DNA from: AC-69 sp035701505
Lineage (GTDB): Bacteria > Actinomycetota > UBA4738 > HRBIN12
DNA: 45,976 nt
Reading direction: 5' to 3'
Assembly: GCA_035701505.1 (NCBI GenBank)
Contig: DASSSA010000083.1
Location: forward strand, 1-45,976
The position numbers and the translations under genes are program-made. Position 1 is the first letter of the stretch. Each line of letters starts with the position of its first letter. Shown here one piece after another: positions 7,907-14,832 of this stretch. The notes under the pieces were generated by a model that had not been told where the DNA came from, did not search any database, and saw only the letters and a list, made by a program, of their open reading frames with translations.

Positions 7907-8774
7907 CCACCAGCGCCTTCTCGATCCTCGCCCGCTCCTCCTTCGTCGCAGGGACGAGCGGCAACCGGGGGGGGCCGGCCGGAAGGCCGAGGATCCCAAG
8001 CGCGGTCTTCACCGGGATGGGGTTGGTGGTGATGAACAGCGTGTTGAACAAGGGCGAGAGCTCCTCGTGGATCTTGCGGGCCGCCGGGATGTCTCCCCCC
8101 GCGACGAGGTCCGTCAGCTGCCGGATGCGGTCGCCCACCAGGTGGGAGGCCACCGATACCACGCCGACCGCCCCGAGGCACATGTAACCGAAGGTGGCCC
8201 AGTCATCGCCCGAGTAGACCTCGAAGGCAGGGGGCGCCTCGGTGATCAACCGGGAGATGGACTGGAAGTCGCCGGTCGAGTCCTTGACCCCGATGATGTT
8301 CGGGACGTTGGCCAGCTGGAGCAGGGTCTCGTGCTCGATCCGCACGCCGGTCCGGCCGGGGATGTTGTAGGCCACGATCGGGATCGACACCGCCGCGGCG
8401 ATCCGCGTGTAGTGGGCCACCAAACCTCGCTGCGGCGGCTTGTTGTAGTACGGGGTCACCAACAGGAGGCCGTCGGCTCCGAGCTTCTCCGCTTCGCGCG
8501 AGAGCTCGAGGGTCTCGGCCGTGCTGTAGGTCCCGGTTCCGCATACGACCTTTCCCCGCCCTTTCGCGGCGTGGATGACCGCGCCGAACAGCTCGAGCTT
8601 CTCCTTGTGGCTGAGCGTGGGGGACTCCCCGGTCGACCCAGCAACCACGAGGGTGTCCGAGCCGTGGTCGAACAGGTGATCGGCGAGCCTGCGCGCGCCA
8701 TCGAGATCGAGCGAGTGGTCGTCCCGAAACGGGGTGACCATGGCGGTGACGACCGCCCCGAATCTACCGGCCAT
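7890..8774 (-). CDS. dapA: 4-hydroxy-tetrahydrodipicolinate synthase
   Basis: Condenses pyruvate with aspartate semialdehyde, the first committed step to diaminopimelate and lysine. The 294-residue TIM barrel has GSTGE at 46-50, the YYNKPPQ loop at 109-115, the catalytic Tyr136 in AYNIPG and the Schiff-base Lys164 in GVKDSTGDF. ATG 8774 is preceded by AAAGGAGG; the longer reading to 8909 is low-complexity. It is the first gene of the dapA-rnj-ftsK run and is separated from dapB by about 4 kb of accessory genes. A promoter candidate and 9-bp phased repeats lie about 120-180 nt upstream. Confidence 0.96.
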   Translation of the reverse strand: MAGRFGAVVTAMVTPFRDDHSLDLDGARRLADHLFDHGSDTLVVAGSTGESPTLSHKEKLELFGAVIHAAKGRGKVVCGTGTYSTAETLELSREAEKLGADGLLLVTPYYNKPPQRGLVAHYTRIAAAVSIPIVAYNIPGRTGVRIEHETLLQLANVPNIIGVKDSTGDFQSISRLITEAPPAFEVYSGDDWATFGYMCLGAVGVVSVASHLVGDRIRQLTDLVAGGDIPAARKIHEELSPLFNTLFITTNPIPVKTALGILGLPAGPPRLPLVPATKEERARIEKALVDARLL

Positions 8775-8899
8775 GCCTCCTCCTTTGCTGCCGGGTGCGG
8801 CGGCGGCCCGAGGAGGCCGCGCAACGTGGGGCGGGGCGGTCGGGCCCCGCTCAGGCGCCCCGGCTTGCGCCGGACGCCCGTCCTCACGATTGGGGCCGG

Positions 8900-8928
8900 A
8901 GCGTATCACCGTGCCACCTGCCGCACAA
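8900..8928 (-). promoter_or_regulatory. Candidate dapA promoter
   Basis: On the minus strand TTGTGC (8923-8928) and TACGCT (8900-8905) are 17 nt apart. Transcription would begin near 8893, giving a GC-rich leader of about 120 nt that includes a possible hairpin (CCGGC/GCCGG around a 4-nt loop, 8860-8873). No lysine riboswitch could be recognised in the leader. Confidence 0.4.
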
Positions 8929-8955
8929 GAGCCACAAGAGTCACATGTTGCACAT
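8924..8955. repeat. 9-bp phased CACA repeats upstream of dapA
   Basis: CACAAGAGC (8924-8932) is followed by CACAAGAGT (8933-8941), and further CACA tetramers start at 8942 and 8951, so CACA recurs every 9 bp four times. The block abuts and overlaps the putative dapA -35 element. It could be a binding site for a regulator or a chance low-complexity tract. Confidence 0.55.
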
Positions 8956-9126
8956 CAGCCCCCCGTGGCCGGGGAACCCAGTGCGCTCACCGAGGCTCCA
9001 CTTGCACAGGAAGGGTAGGTGCATCGGGGGGCCCTTGACCACAGCGTGGCTCGGGGTGCTCCCGAGCCTGCCACCCAAAGGGTTCCACCTGTTCACCTCG
9101 TCGCGGGTGGCTTTCGGGGGCCACAT
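8941..9126 (-). CDS. Possible small orphan ORF (61 aa), doubtful
   Basis: This is the main open frame in the 450-nt gap between the dapA start (8774) and pduO (9225). It reads from ATG 9126 to a TGA at 8941, can be extended to 9189, and has strongly G/C-biased third positions, which is the only support for coding. No Shine-Dalgarno site is seen before ATG 9126, and I recognise no family; the product is rich in Pro, Gly, Trp and Cys, with no signal peptide or membrane segment. The rest of the gap holds the dapA promoter candidate, a hairpin at 9048-9068 and the pduO -10. Confidence 0.2.
   Translation of the reverse strand: MWPPKATRDEVNRWNPLGGRLGSTPSHAVVKGPPMHLPFLCKWSLGERTGFPGHGGLMCNM
9048..9068. 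repeat. Inverted repeat upstream of pduO
   Basis: GGCTCGGG and CCCGAGCC form a perfect 8-bp stem around a 5-nt loop. No T-tract follows on either strand, so it is not a standard terminator. It lies 157 nt before the pduO start and inside the doubtful minus-strand ORF. Confidence 0.5.
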
Positions 9127-9212
9127 GGGCTGCGGGTTGCTCGCATGACGTGTGGTTGTCGATCGGCTCGGCGTCGGCACCGGGTGCAACCTGTGGCGCG
9201 CGAAGCTCGGGC

Positions 9213-9218
9213 TATCCT
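9213..9218 (+). promoter_or_regulatory. -10 element of pduO, leaderless configuration
   Basis: TATCCT ends 6 nt before GTG 9225, so transcription would begin at the start codon itself. No Shine-Dalgarno sequence is present. No convincing -35 hexamer was found. Confidence 0.5.
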
Positions 9219-9224
9219 AGCGGC

Positions 9225-9773
9225 GTGCCCAAGATCTACACGAAACGGGGCGACGACGGCACCACCGGCATGCTGTTCGGCGGCCGGATCTCCAAGACAG
9301 ACCCGGCGACCGAGGCGTACGGCACGACCGACGAGGCGGTCGCGGTGCTCGGCCTGGCCCGAGCGCTTTCCGACGACCCGGCATTAAACGAGGAGATCCT
9401 GGGACTCCAGCGCGAGCTATTCGTGGTCGGCGCAGACCTGGCGACCAATCCGAAGGAACGGGCCAAGCTCGAGCCAGGCGTGTCGCTCGTCACGGCCGAG
9501 ATGGTGTCGCGCCTGGAATCCCGGATCGACGAGCTGGTTGCGAAGCATCCCCTGCCGAACGCGTTCATCGTGCCCGGCGCGAATCCGGTCTCGGCGTCGT
9601 TCGACGTGGCCAGGAGCGTCATCCGCCGCGCCGAGCGCCATGTGGTCGAGCTCCGTGACTCAGGTGCCGGGGTCAACGATGAGGTGCTTCAATATCTGAA
9701 TCGACTCTCGGATCTCCTGTTCGTCCTGGCCCGGGTGGCGGGGGGCGAATCCGAGCCCACGAGCCGTCCATAG
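9225..9773 (+). CDS. pduO: ATP:cob(I)alamin adenosyltransferase, PduO type
   Basis: Transfers the adenosyl group of ATP to cob(I)alamin, making coenzyme B12. The 182-residue protein starts with the family signature PKIYTKRGDDGTTG (ATP-binding N-terminus) and contains RSVIRRAERH and YLNRLSDLLFVLAR, the conserved helices at the subunit interface. The usual YGTIDEL is YGTTDEA here. GTG 9225 is preferred over 9150 because it gives the normal N-terminus and has a -10 element 6 nt upstream. No other cobalamin gene is nearby, so it probably serves B12-dependent enzymes elsewhere. It converges on the lipoprotein gene at 9793. Confidence 0.9.
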   Translation: MPKIYTKRGDDGTTGMLFGGRISKTDPATEAYGTTDEAVAVLGLARALSDDPALNEEILGLQRELFVVGADLATNPKERAKLEPGVSLVTAEMVSRLESRIDELVAKHPLPNAFIVPGANPVSASFDVARSVIRRAERHVVELRDSGAGVNDEVLQYLNRLSDLLFVLARVAGGESEPTSRP

Positions 9774-9792
9774 CCGCGCACGTTCCAGGGTT

Positions 9793-10260
9793 CTACTTTC
9801 GGGTGAAGGCCCCATAGTTGTCGTGGCCGATCACCAGGATCACCAGGCCGATGTCCTTGATCCCCAGCCCGGAGAACGAGACCCGATAGGTCTTCATCTC
9901 GCCGTTCGGGATCACCGTCGGATCCTTCACCTCGCCACCCACGCGATCGCCGGTGCGGGCGTCGAGGATGTAGAACCCCGGCGGCGGGAGTTCGGCGCCG
10001 GTATCGTTCTCGATCGTCAGGGTGCCCGAGTCGCCGTCCAGACTCATCGTGGCCAGCAGCCCGGGGTTCGCGTACCGGTAGACCGCCGTCCCTGGCGGGC
10101 CCGTCGCCGTCCCTTCGGGAGTGACGTTGCCGGTTCCGGCTCCGCTCCCGATCGTGCCGGTCGCGCGGGGCTCCCTGGCGGTGCTCCTCGTGCACGATGC
10201 CGCGAGTGTCGCGGCAATCACGATCCACAGGAAGAGCAAGCAACGGTGGGTAGTCTTCAT
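9793..10260 (-). CDS. Putative lipoprotein of unknown function
   Basis: A 155-residue predicted secreted protein. Its N-terminus is basic, then hydrophobic (CLLFLWIVIAATLAASC), with Cys near residue 23 as the likely lipidation site; the lipobox AASC is slightly degenerate because Ala replaces Leu at -3. The mature part opens with a Thr/Gly/Pro-rich linker and then a short beta-rich domain (TLTIENDTGAELPPPGFYILD), which may be a small beta-sandwich. I do not recognise the family. ATG 10260 lies 10 nt after a TATGAT hexamer. It is divergent from the SixA-like gene, with only 43 nt between the starts. Confidence 0.6.
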   Translation of the reverse strand: MKTTHRCLLFLWIVIAATLAASCTRSTAREPRATGTIGSGAGTGNVTPEGTATGPPGTAVYRYANPGLLATMSLDGDSGTLTIENDTGAELPPPGFYILDARTGDRVGGEVKDPTVIPNGEMKTYRVSFSGLGIKDIGLVILVIGHDNYGAFTRK

Positions 10261-10270
10261 GCGGTCGGGC

Positions 10271-10276
10271 ATCATA
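10271..10276 (-). promoter_or_regulatory. -10 element of the lipoprotein gene
   Basis: TATGAT on the minus strand, 10 nt before ATG 10260, gives an almost leaderless transcript. It sits within the 43-nt divergent intergenic space shared with the SixA-like gene. Confidence 0.4.
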
Positions 10277-10303
10277 CGGGAAGCCCACGAGGAAGGTTCG
10301 CCG

Positions 10304-10753
10304 TTGAAGACGCTCGAGATCCGCCGGCACGCTCGCCGCGATCCGGACGAGGACGCCCTCTCGCCGGAGGGCCGGGTCCAGGCCGAGGACGTCGGCCGCA
10401 CGTTGACGGGAGGCTACGACGTTGTGTTCGTCTCGCCGGCCAAGCGGGCTGCCGAGACCGCCGCCTGGTTCCTGCGGGCTACCGGCCAGCAGTTGCCGGA
10501 GCACGCCGTCATCCCCGGGTTGGCCGGTGACGGAACCGACAACTCCCCGGAGCAGCTCGGGGAGGTGCTCCATGCGGCCATCGCGGCGATCCCGGAGGGA
10601 GGACGTGCCCTGGCGGTCGGGCATACGCCACTGATCGAGGGGGCGGTCCAAGGCCTCACGAGCCGCGAGATCCGTCCGCTGGCCGAATGCGAGGGAGTGC
10701 TCCTGACCGACGACGGCGGAGAGATCCGGGTCGAGGAGCTTCGGCTCTCCTGA
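10304..10753 (+). CDS. SixA-like histidine phosphatase superfamily protein
   Basis: A 149-residue single-domain member of the histidine phosphatase (phosphoglycerate mutase-like) superfamily. The catalytic RH pair is at Arg8-His9 (LEIRRHA), the second phosphate-binding Arg is in SPAKRAAET (44-52), and the second catalytic His is His107 in AVGHTP. The size and the missing inserts resemble SixA, which dephosphorylates phosphohistidine proteins; the actual substrate is unknown. TTG 10304 is chosen because GAGGAAGG lies 7 nt upstream; the in-frame ATG at 10259 would overlap the divergent lipoprotein start. The stop is one base before the LysE-family start, so the two are probably cotranscribed. 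Confidence 0.82.
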   Translation: MKTLEIRRHARRDPDEDALSPEGRVQAEDVGRTLTGGYDVVFVSPAKRAAETAAWFLRATGQQLPEHAVIPGLAGDGTDNSPEQLGEVLHAAIAAIPEGGRALAVGHTPLIEGAVQGLTSREIRPLAECEGVLLTDDGGEIRVEELRLS

Positions 10754-10754
10754 C

Positions 10755-11375
10755 GTGGCATCCGATCTCACGCACCCCGCGGCGGCGTTCGGGCTTGGCG
10801 TGGCGCTGGGTGCATCGCCCGGCCCGGTGCAGCTCCTTGTGTTCTCGGAGGCTGCCCGAGGCGGCGCGAGCCGAGGCCTCCGGGCGATGGCGGGAGCCAA
10901 CGCCACGTTCTGTTTCATGCTCGTGCTGTTGGCGGCGGGCCTCTCCTCGATCGACCCCGGCCCGACGTTCCTGTCGGTGGTGCGCGTCGTCGGCGGCGGG
11001 TTCCTCGTGTTCCTGGCGATCGACGCGCTCCGCGAGAACCGGCGACGGCGGCATGTCGACGCGGCGCCCGGTGGACTCCACCCCGCGGTTCGAGGGATCG
11101 TCGCCGTCCTCCTGAACCCCGGGGCCTACGTGTTCCTGGCGACCACGGGGACCGCGGTGGTGGCGGACGCGGCACACGACGGTGGACGTGGTCTTGCGTT
11201 CCTCACGGTGACCGCGTTGTTGGCCGGGGTGTCGCTGATGGATTCCGGAATGCTCCTTCTCGGAACCGGCGCCCGCCGGGTGAGCGAACGCTCGCTCAGG
11301 ATCCTCACTGATGTGTTGGCCCTGACGCTCGGCGCCCTCGGTGCGTGGCTGATCGTTCTGGGGTTCGCAGGCTGA
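10755..11375 (+). CDS. LysE/RhtB family exporter
   Basis: A 206-residue inner-membrane protein with about six hydrophobic segments. It has the family signature near the N-terminus (GASPGPVQLLVFSEAARGG), the second-segment motif VVGGGFLVFLAIDALR and LNPGAYVF in the fourth segment. LysE-family members export amino acids or related small molecules using the proton gradient; this sequence does not tell which. GTG 10755 begins one base after the SixA-like stop. It ends 19 nt before the convergent Eis-like gene. Confidence 0.82.
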   Translation: MASDLTHPAAAFGLGVALGASPGPVQLLVFSEAARGGASRGLRAMAGANATFCFMLVLLAAGLSSIDPGPTFLSVVRVVGGGFLVFLAIDALRENRRRRHVDAAPGGLHPAVRGIVAVLLNPGAYVFLATTGTAVVADAAHDGGRGLAFLTVTALLAGVSLMDSGMLLLGTGARRVSERSLRILTDVLALTLGALGAWLIVLGFAG

Positions 11376-11394
11376 CCACGGGCGAGCGCAGCGC

Positions 11395-12690
11395 TCAGAA
11401 CACGAACGAGCACCACGGCGCCGGGTCCCAAGCGAACAAGGCGTCGACCCGGGTCAGCGCCCCCGGCCGTTCCTCCCGTACCCGTCCGGCTCGATGCAGC
11501 TGCCGGAAGCTCACGCCGCCCAGGTACGCGGCGCCGAGCTCGTTCACACTCATCACGAGATCGGGTTCGGCGTGCGTGGTGACACAAGAGGCGCCATCCG
11601 GCCCGCCCTCCACCATGTAGCGCCCCTCGTTCCACGGGCAGAACAGGTCTCGGACCTCGATGGTGACCCGGCCCTCGGCCGCATATCTCCGGGATTCGAA
11701 CGACCTCGGAACGTCCACCGGCCGAACCCACAGCGCGTCCTTGATCCGGAGCCGGAGCCGGTCGGGTTCCTGGAGCACCTGGAGCAGCGGGTCGTCGATG
11801 GGCCGGTTCCACGCGGTGATCCGTTCGATCAGATCGACGTCGAACAGGTAGCGCCACATCTCCGCGTAGGCCTGGGGCGAGGACGCCTGGACCTCCTCCA
11901 CGGCAAGCCCGTTGCGGTGATCGCCGTACTTGCCGTGTTCGACGCGGTAGACGGCGTATGCGTCCAAGCCATCGGCGCCTTCGTGCACCGCGTAGAACCA
12001 CTTCCGGTCCTCGCCCCAGTTGCTCTCGGCGAACCGGTACGCGAACCACGTGGGATCGAGCCCGATCCCACCGGGCCGGTCGAGCCGAACCCGGTCGTAC
12101 AACGGTCGCATCGCCGCCAGCGCGTCCTCTCGGCGGAGCAGCCGCGTTCGGCCCGAGGAGCGGTAGCCACGGACGAAGGCCGTGCGCTCCCGCTCGACGT
12201 CCATCGAGCAACGGAACGAGCCGAGCCCGTAGCCGAACCGGCCGTAGATGCCTCCCTCGGAGGCATACAGGATGGCGATCGGCTCGCCGTTCGCCCGGAC
12301 GTCGTCGAGCTGCCGCCGCATGAGCGCCGAGTTGATGCCCTGTCGCCGGTGGGTGGGCTTCACCGCCACGCCAGTCACCCCCGCAGCACGGACCGAACCG
12401 CCCGGCACGGTCAGCGTGAACGAGGCCGCGGACGCGCCGCCGACGATCTCCGGCCCGTCGAGGGCGGCGAGGCACCGGTCGATCTCGGCCACCATCCGCT
12501 CGCGCTCGATGTCTTCGGGCCGTGCGTGGCCACCGAAACCCGCGGTGAGGGCATCGATGTAGGCCGCGTATTCCTCGGGCGCGATGGTGCGGATCTCGAT
12601 GTCCACGGTGTCCCCGAGCTTACGCGCCCAGGAGTCCTCGAACACATCGGACAGGACGGGATCTCCCGGCGCGCGCTCGGGCCACGCCAT
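11395..12690 (-). CDS. Eis-like GNAT N-acetyltransferase
   Basis: A 431-residue protein with the Eis layout: an N-terminal GNAT domain with the acetyl-CoA loop GVTGVAVKPTHRRQGINSAL, a second degenerate GNAT domain, and a C-terminal sterol-carrier-like domain ending in Phe (SFVF), whose carboxylate acts in catalysis in Eis enzymes. Mycobacterial Eis acetylates aminoglycosides and proteins; homologues in other Actinomycetota have unknown substrates. ATG 12690 is preferred over GTG 12714 because AAAGAGGT precedes it at normal spacing. It lies 66 nt downstream of dapB, same strand, and converges on the LysE gene. Confidence 0.85.
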   Translation of the reverse strand: MAWPERAPGDPVLSDVFEDSWARKLGDTVDIEIRTIAPEEYAAYIDALTAGFGGHARPEDIERERMVAEIDRCLAALDGPEIVGGASAASFTLTVPGGSVRAAGVTGVAVKPTHRRQGINSALMRRQLDDVRANGEPIAILYASEGGIYGRFGYGLGSFRCSMDVERERTAFVRGYRSSGRTRLLRREDALAAMRPLYDRVRLDRPGGIGLDPTWFAYRFAESNWGEDRKWFYAVHEGADGLDAYAVYRVEHGKYGDHRNGLAVEEVQASSPQAYAEMWRYLFDVDLIERITAWNRPIDDPLLQVLQEPDRLRLRIKDALWVRPVDVPRSFESRRYAAEGRVTIEVRDLFCPWNEGRYMVEGGPDGASCVTTHAEPDLVMSVNELGAAYLGGVSFRQLHRAGRVREERPGALTRVDALFAWDPAPWCSFVF

Positions 12691-12756
12691 GACGAACACC
12701 TCTTTGCCCAGCACCTGTCGTCGCGGGGTGGGCGAAGACGGCGGCCAGGGGCCGGC

Positions 12757-13560
12757 TCACTGCTCCGGGAGGTCGAGGAGCGGCTCCAAACCGACGGTCA
12801 GGCCCGGCCGGGTGGACACGGCCCGGATGGCCATCAGCACGCCGGGCATGAAGGAGCTCCGGTCGGTGGAGTCGTGGCGGATGGTCAGGGTCTGGCCCTG
12901 CCCACCCAGGATGACCTCTTGGTGGGCCACCAGGCCGGGGAGTCGAACCGAGTGGACGCGCACGCCCTCCACCTCGCCTCCCCGAACTCCCTCGATCGAT
13001 TCCGTCGAGGGACCTCGATACTCGCCACCGCGCTCTTCGACCAGCCGCCTCGCGGTGGACAGAGCGGTCCCGGAGGGGGCGTCGGCCTTGCCGTCGTGAT
13101 GGAGCTCGATGATCTCCGCAGCCGGAAAGAACCGGGCCGCCTCGGCGGCGAACCGCTGCATCAGCACCGCGCCGAGGGCGAAGTTCGGCGCGACGATCAC
13201 GTTCGGTTCGCCGCCCTCGTCCTCGATCAGCTTGCTGATCTCATCCAGCTCGTCCTCAACCAAACCAGTGGTGCCTACCACCAAGTGGATGCCGTGCTCG
13301 ATGCACCACCGGACATCGTCCATCACGACCTCGGGGTGCGTGAAGTCCACGGCCACCTCCACCTCCGCCTCGAGCAGGCGATCCAACTCGTCGGAGATGG
13401 GGACGTCCAGCTTGGGATGGCCGATCTGCGACCCGATCGACTGGCCAACCTTGGACCGGTCGATCGCGGCGACAAGCGCGAGGTCGGGCTCGCCGGCCAC
13501 CGTTCGGCACACCATCTGTCCCATCCGTCCCGCAGCGCCAACCACGCCGACCCGGATCAC
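12757..13560 (-). CDS. dapB: 4-hydroxy-tetrahydrodipicolinate reductase
   Basis: NAD(P)H-dependent second step of the diaminopimelate/lysine pathway. The 267-residue protein has the nucleotide-binding GAAGRMG (8-14), VGTTG (95-99), APNFALGAVL (124-133) and the catalytic signature ELHHDGKADAPSGT with His154, His155 and Lys158. The start GTG 13560 overlaps the M16 peptidase stop in a GTGA tetramer, with AAAGGAA about 9 nt upstream. The long open frame that continues to 14568 is a shadow of the peptidase gene. The pairing with an M16 peptidase downstream of pnp is typical for Actinomycetota. Confidence 0.96.
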   Translation of the reverse strand: MIRVGVVGAAGRMGQMVCRTVAGEPDLALVAAIDRSKVGQSIGSQIGHPKLDVPISDELDRLLEAEVEVAVDFTHPEVVMDDVRWCIEHGIHLVVGTTGLVEDELDEISKLIEDEGGEPNVIVAPNFALGAVLMQRFAAEAARFFPAAEIIELHHDGKADAPSGTALSTARRLVEERGGEYRGPSTESIEGVRGGEVEGVRVHSVRLPGLVAHQEVILGGQGQTLTIRHDSTDRSSFMPGVLMAIRAVSTRPGLTVGLEPLLDLPEQ

Positions 13561-14822
13561 GCGGCAGGTTCCTTTCCGCCCTTGAACGGGCCGAGCATCG
13601 CCAGGGCAAGCGGCTGGGACAGGACCCGCTTGGCCACCCGCCGAGCGTCGTCGAGGGTCACGCTCTCGATCCGTTGGAGGATCTGATTCACCGTCAGGAT
13701 CTCGCCGTGCGAGATCTCGGATTTGCCCAGGCGCGACATCCGGCCGCTCGGGTCCTCCAGCGACAGGACGAGCGATCCCTTCATGTGCCCCTTGGCCCGC
13801 TCGAACTCCTCCTCGGAGAGCGCGCCGTCGGCGACGTCGGCCAGCTGCTCGCGAACGAGGTCGAGCACCTCCTTGGCCCGGCCAGGGGTCGTTCCCGCGT
13901 ACGCGGCGAACAGGCCGGCCTCCGCGTACTGCGAGTGGTAGCTGTATACCGAGTAGGCCAGGCCCCGCTTCTCCCGGATCTCCTGGAACAGCCGCGAGGA
14001 CATCCCTCCCCCGATCGCCGCGTTCACGATGCCGAAGGCGAAACGTTCCGGGTCGTTGCGGGCCAGTCCGTTCGTCCCCAGGCAGATGTGTGCCTGCTCG
14101 GTCTTCCGCCGTTTCACCAGGGTCTGCCCGGAGGGCGCGGGGGGGTTGCCGGCGAGACGCCGGTTCCAGGAGCTCGGGCCCTCCGAGCGGATCGGGCCGG
14201 TCGGCATGCCGGCGCCCAGCAGCTCGAGGAGCGAATCGTGCTGCACGCTCCCCGCGGCCACGACCACCAGGCTCCCCGGCAGGTAGTGGCGCTTGTAGAA
14301 CCGTCGCACCTGATCGCGGGTTGCGGCGGTGATGCTCTCCACGGTCCCCAGGATGGGCCGGCCGAGTGGGTGGTCGGGCCACAGCGTCTGGTTCAGCAGG
14401 TCGTGGATGAGGTCGTCGGGGGTGTCCTCGTGCATGTGGATCTCTTCCAGGATCACCTGGCGCTCGGCCTCGAAGTCCGACGTGCGGATCACGGAGCTCT
14501 GGAGCATGTCCGAGAGGTGGTCGACGGCCATGGGCAGGTCGCGGTCCCGGACCCGGGAATAGAAGCACGTGTACTCCTTGGCGGTGAACGCGTTCACGTC
14601 CCCGCCCACGGCGTCGAAAGCCTCGGCGATGTCGCGCGCCGTCCGGGTCTTTGTCCCCTTGAACAGCAGATGCTCGAGGAAATGGGACGAGCCGCTGATG
14701 GGGGGCGGCTCGTCCCGCGATCCCGCCAGCACCCAGAACCCCAGGGCCACCGACCGGACGCCGGGCATGCGTTCGGTCACGACTCGCAGGCCCGACTCGA
14801 ACTCGGTCCGGCGGATGGGCAT
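13557..14822 (-). CDS. M16 family zinc peptidase (PepR/YmxG type)
   Basis: A 421-residue insulinase-family peptidase. The inverted zinc motif is HFLEH (47-51), with the third ligand expected in EEIHMHEDTP (126-135). The C-terminal half has the RxxxY-type motif EIREKRGLAYSVYS. Homologues form clamshell homodimers that degrade short peptides. ATG 14822 begins 10 nt after the pnp stop; the 37-residue upstream extension overlaps pnp and is low-complexity. No strong Shine-Dalgarno is visible, which suggests coupling to pnp. It overlaps dapB by 4 nt. Confidence 0.92.
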   Translation of the reverse strand: MPIRRTEFESGLRVVTERMPGVRSVALGFWVLAGSRDEPPPISGSSHFLEHLLFKGTKTRTARDIAEAFDAVGGDVNAFTAKEYTCFYSRVRDRDLPMAVDHLSDMLQSSVIRTSDFEAERQVILEEIHMHEDTPDDLIHDLLNQTLWPDHPLGRPILGTVESITAATRDQVRRFYKRHYLPGSLVVVAAGSVQHDSLLELLGAGMPTGPIRSEGPSSWNRRLAGNPPAPSGQTLVKRRKTEQAHICLGTNGLARNDPERFAFGIVNAAIGGGMSSRLFQEIREKRGLAYSVYSYHSQYAEAGLFAAYAGTTPGRAKEVLDLVREQLADVADGALSEEEFERAKGHMKGSLVLSLEDPSGRMSRLGKSEISHGEILTVNQILQRIESVTLDDARRVAKRVLSQPLALAMLGPFKGGKEPAA

Positions 14823-14832
14823 GGGCGAGAGC

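Noticed and set aside
7906..7999. Longer N-terminus for RNase J
   Set aside because: It would overlap dapA by over 100 nt and is Arg/Ser-rich, unlike any RNase J N-terminus.
8940..9100. Cobalamin riboswitch upstream of pduO
   Set aside because: GAGCCTGCCACC resembles part of a B12 box and GGGGAA occurs upstream, but the remaining conserved core could not be aligned and pduO appears to start transcription at its own GTG.
11376..11400. Terminator between the convergent LysE and Eis-like genes
   Set aside because: GAGCGC-A-GCGCTC has a one-base loop, overlaps the Eis-like stop codon and has no T-tract; too weak to call.
12757..14568. A possible 603-residue dapB fusion protein
   Set aside because: The extra N-terminal part is the +1 frame of the M16 peptidase; dapB has a normal start at GTG 13560 in a GTGA overlap.
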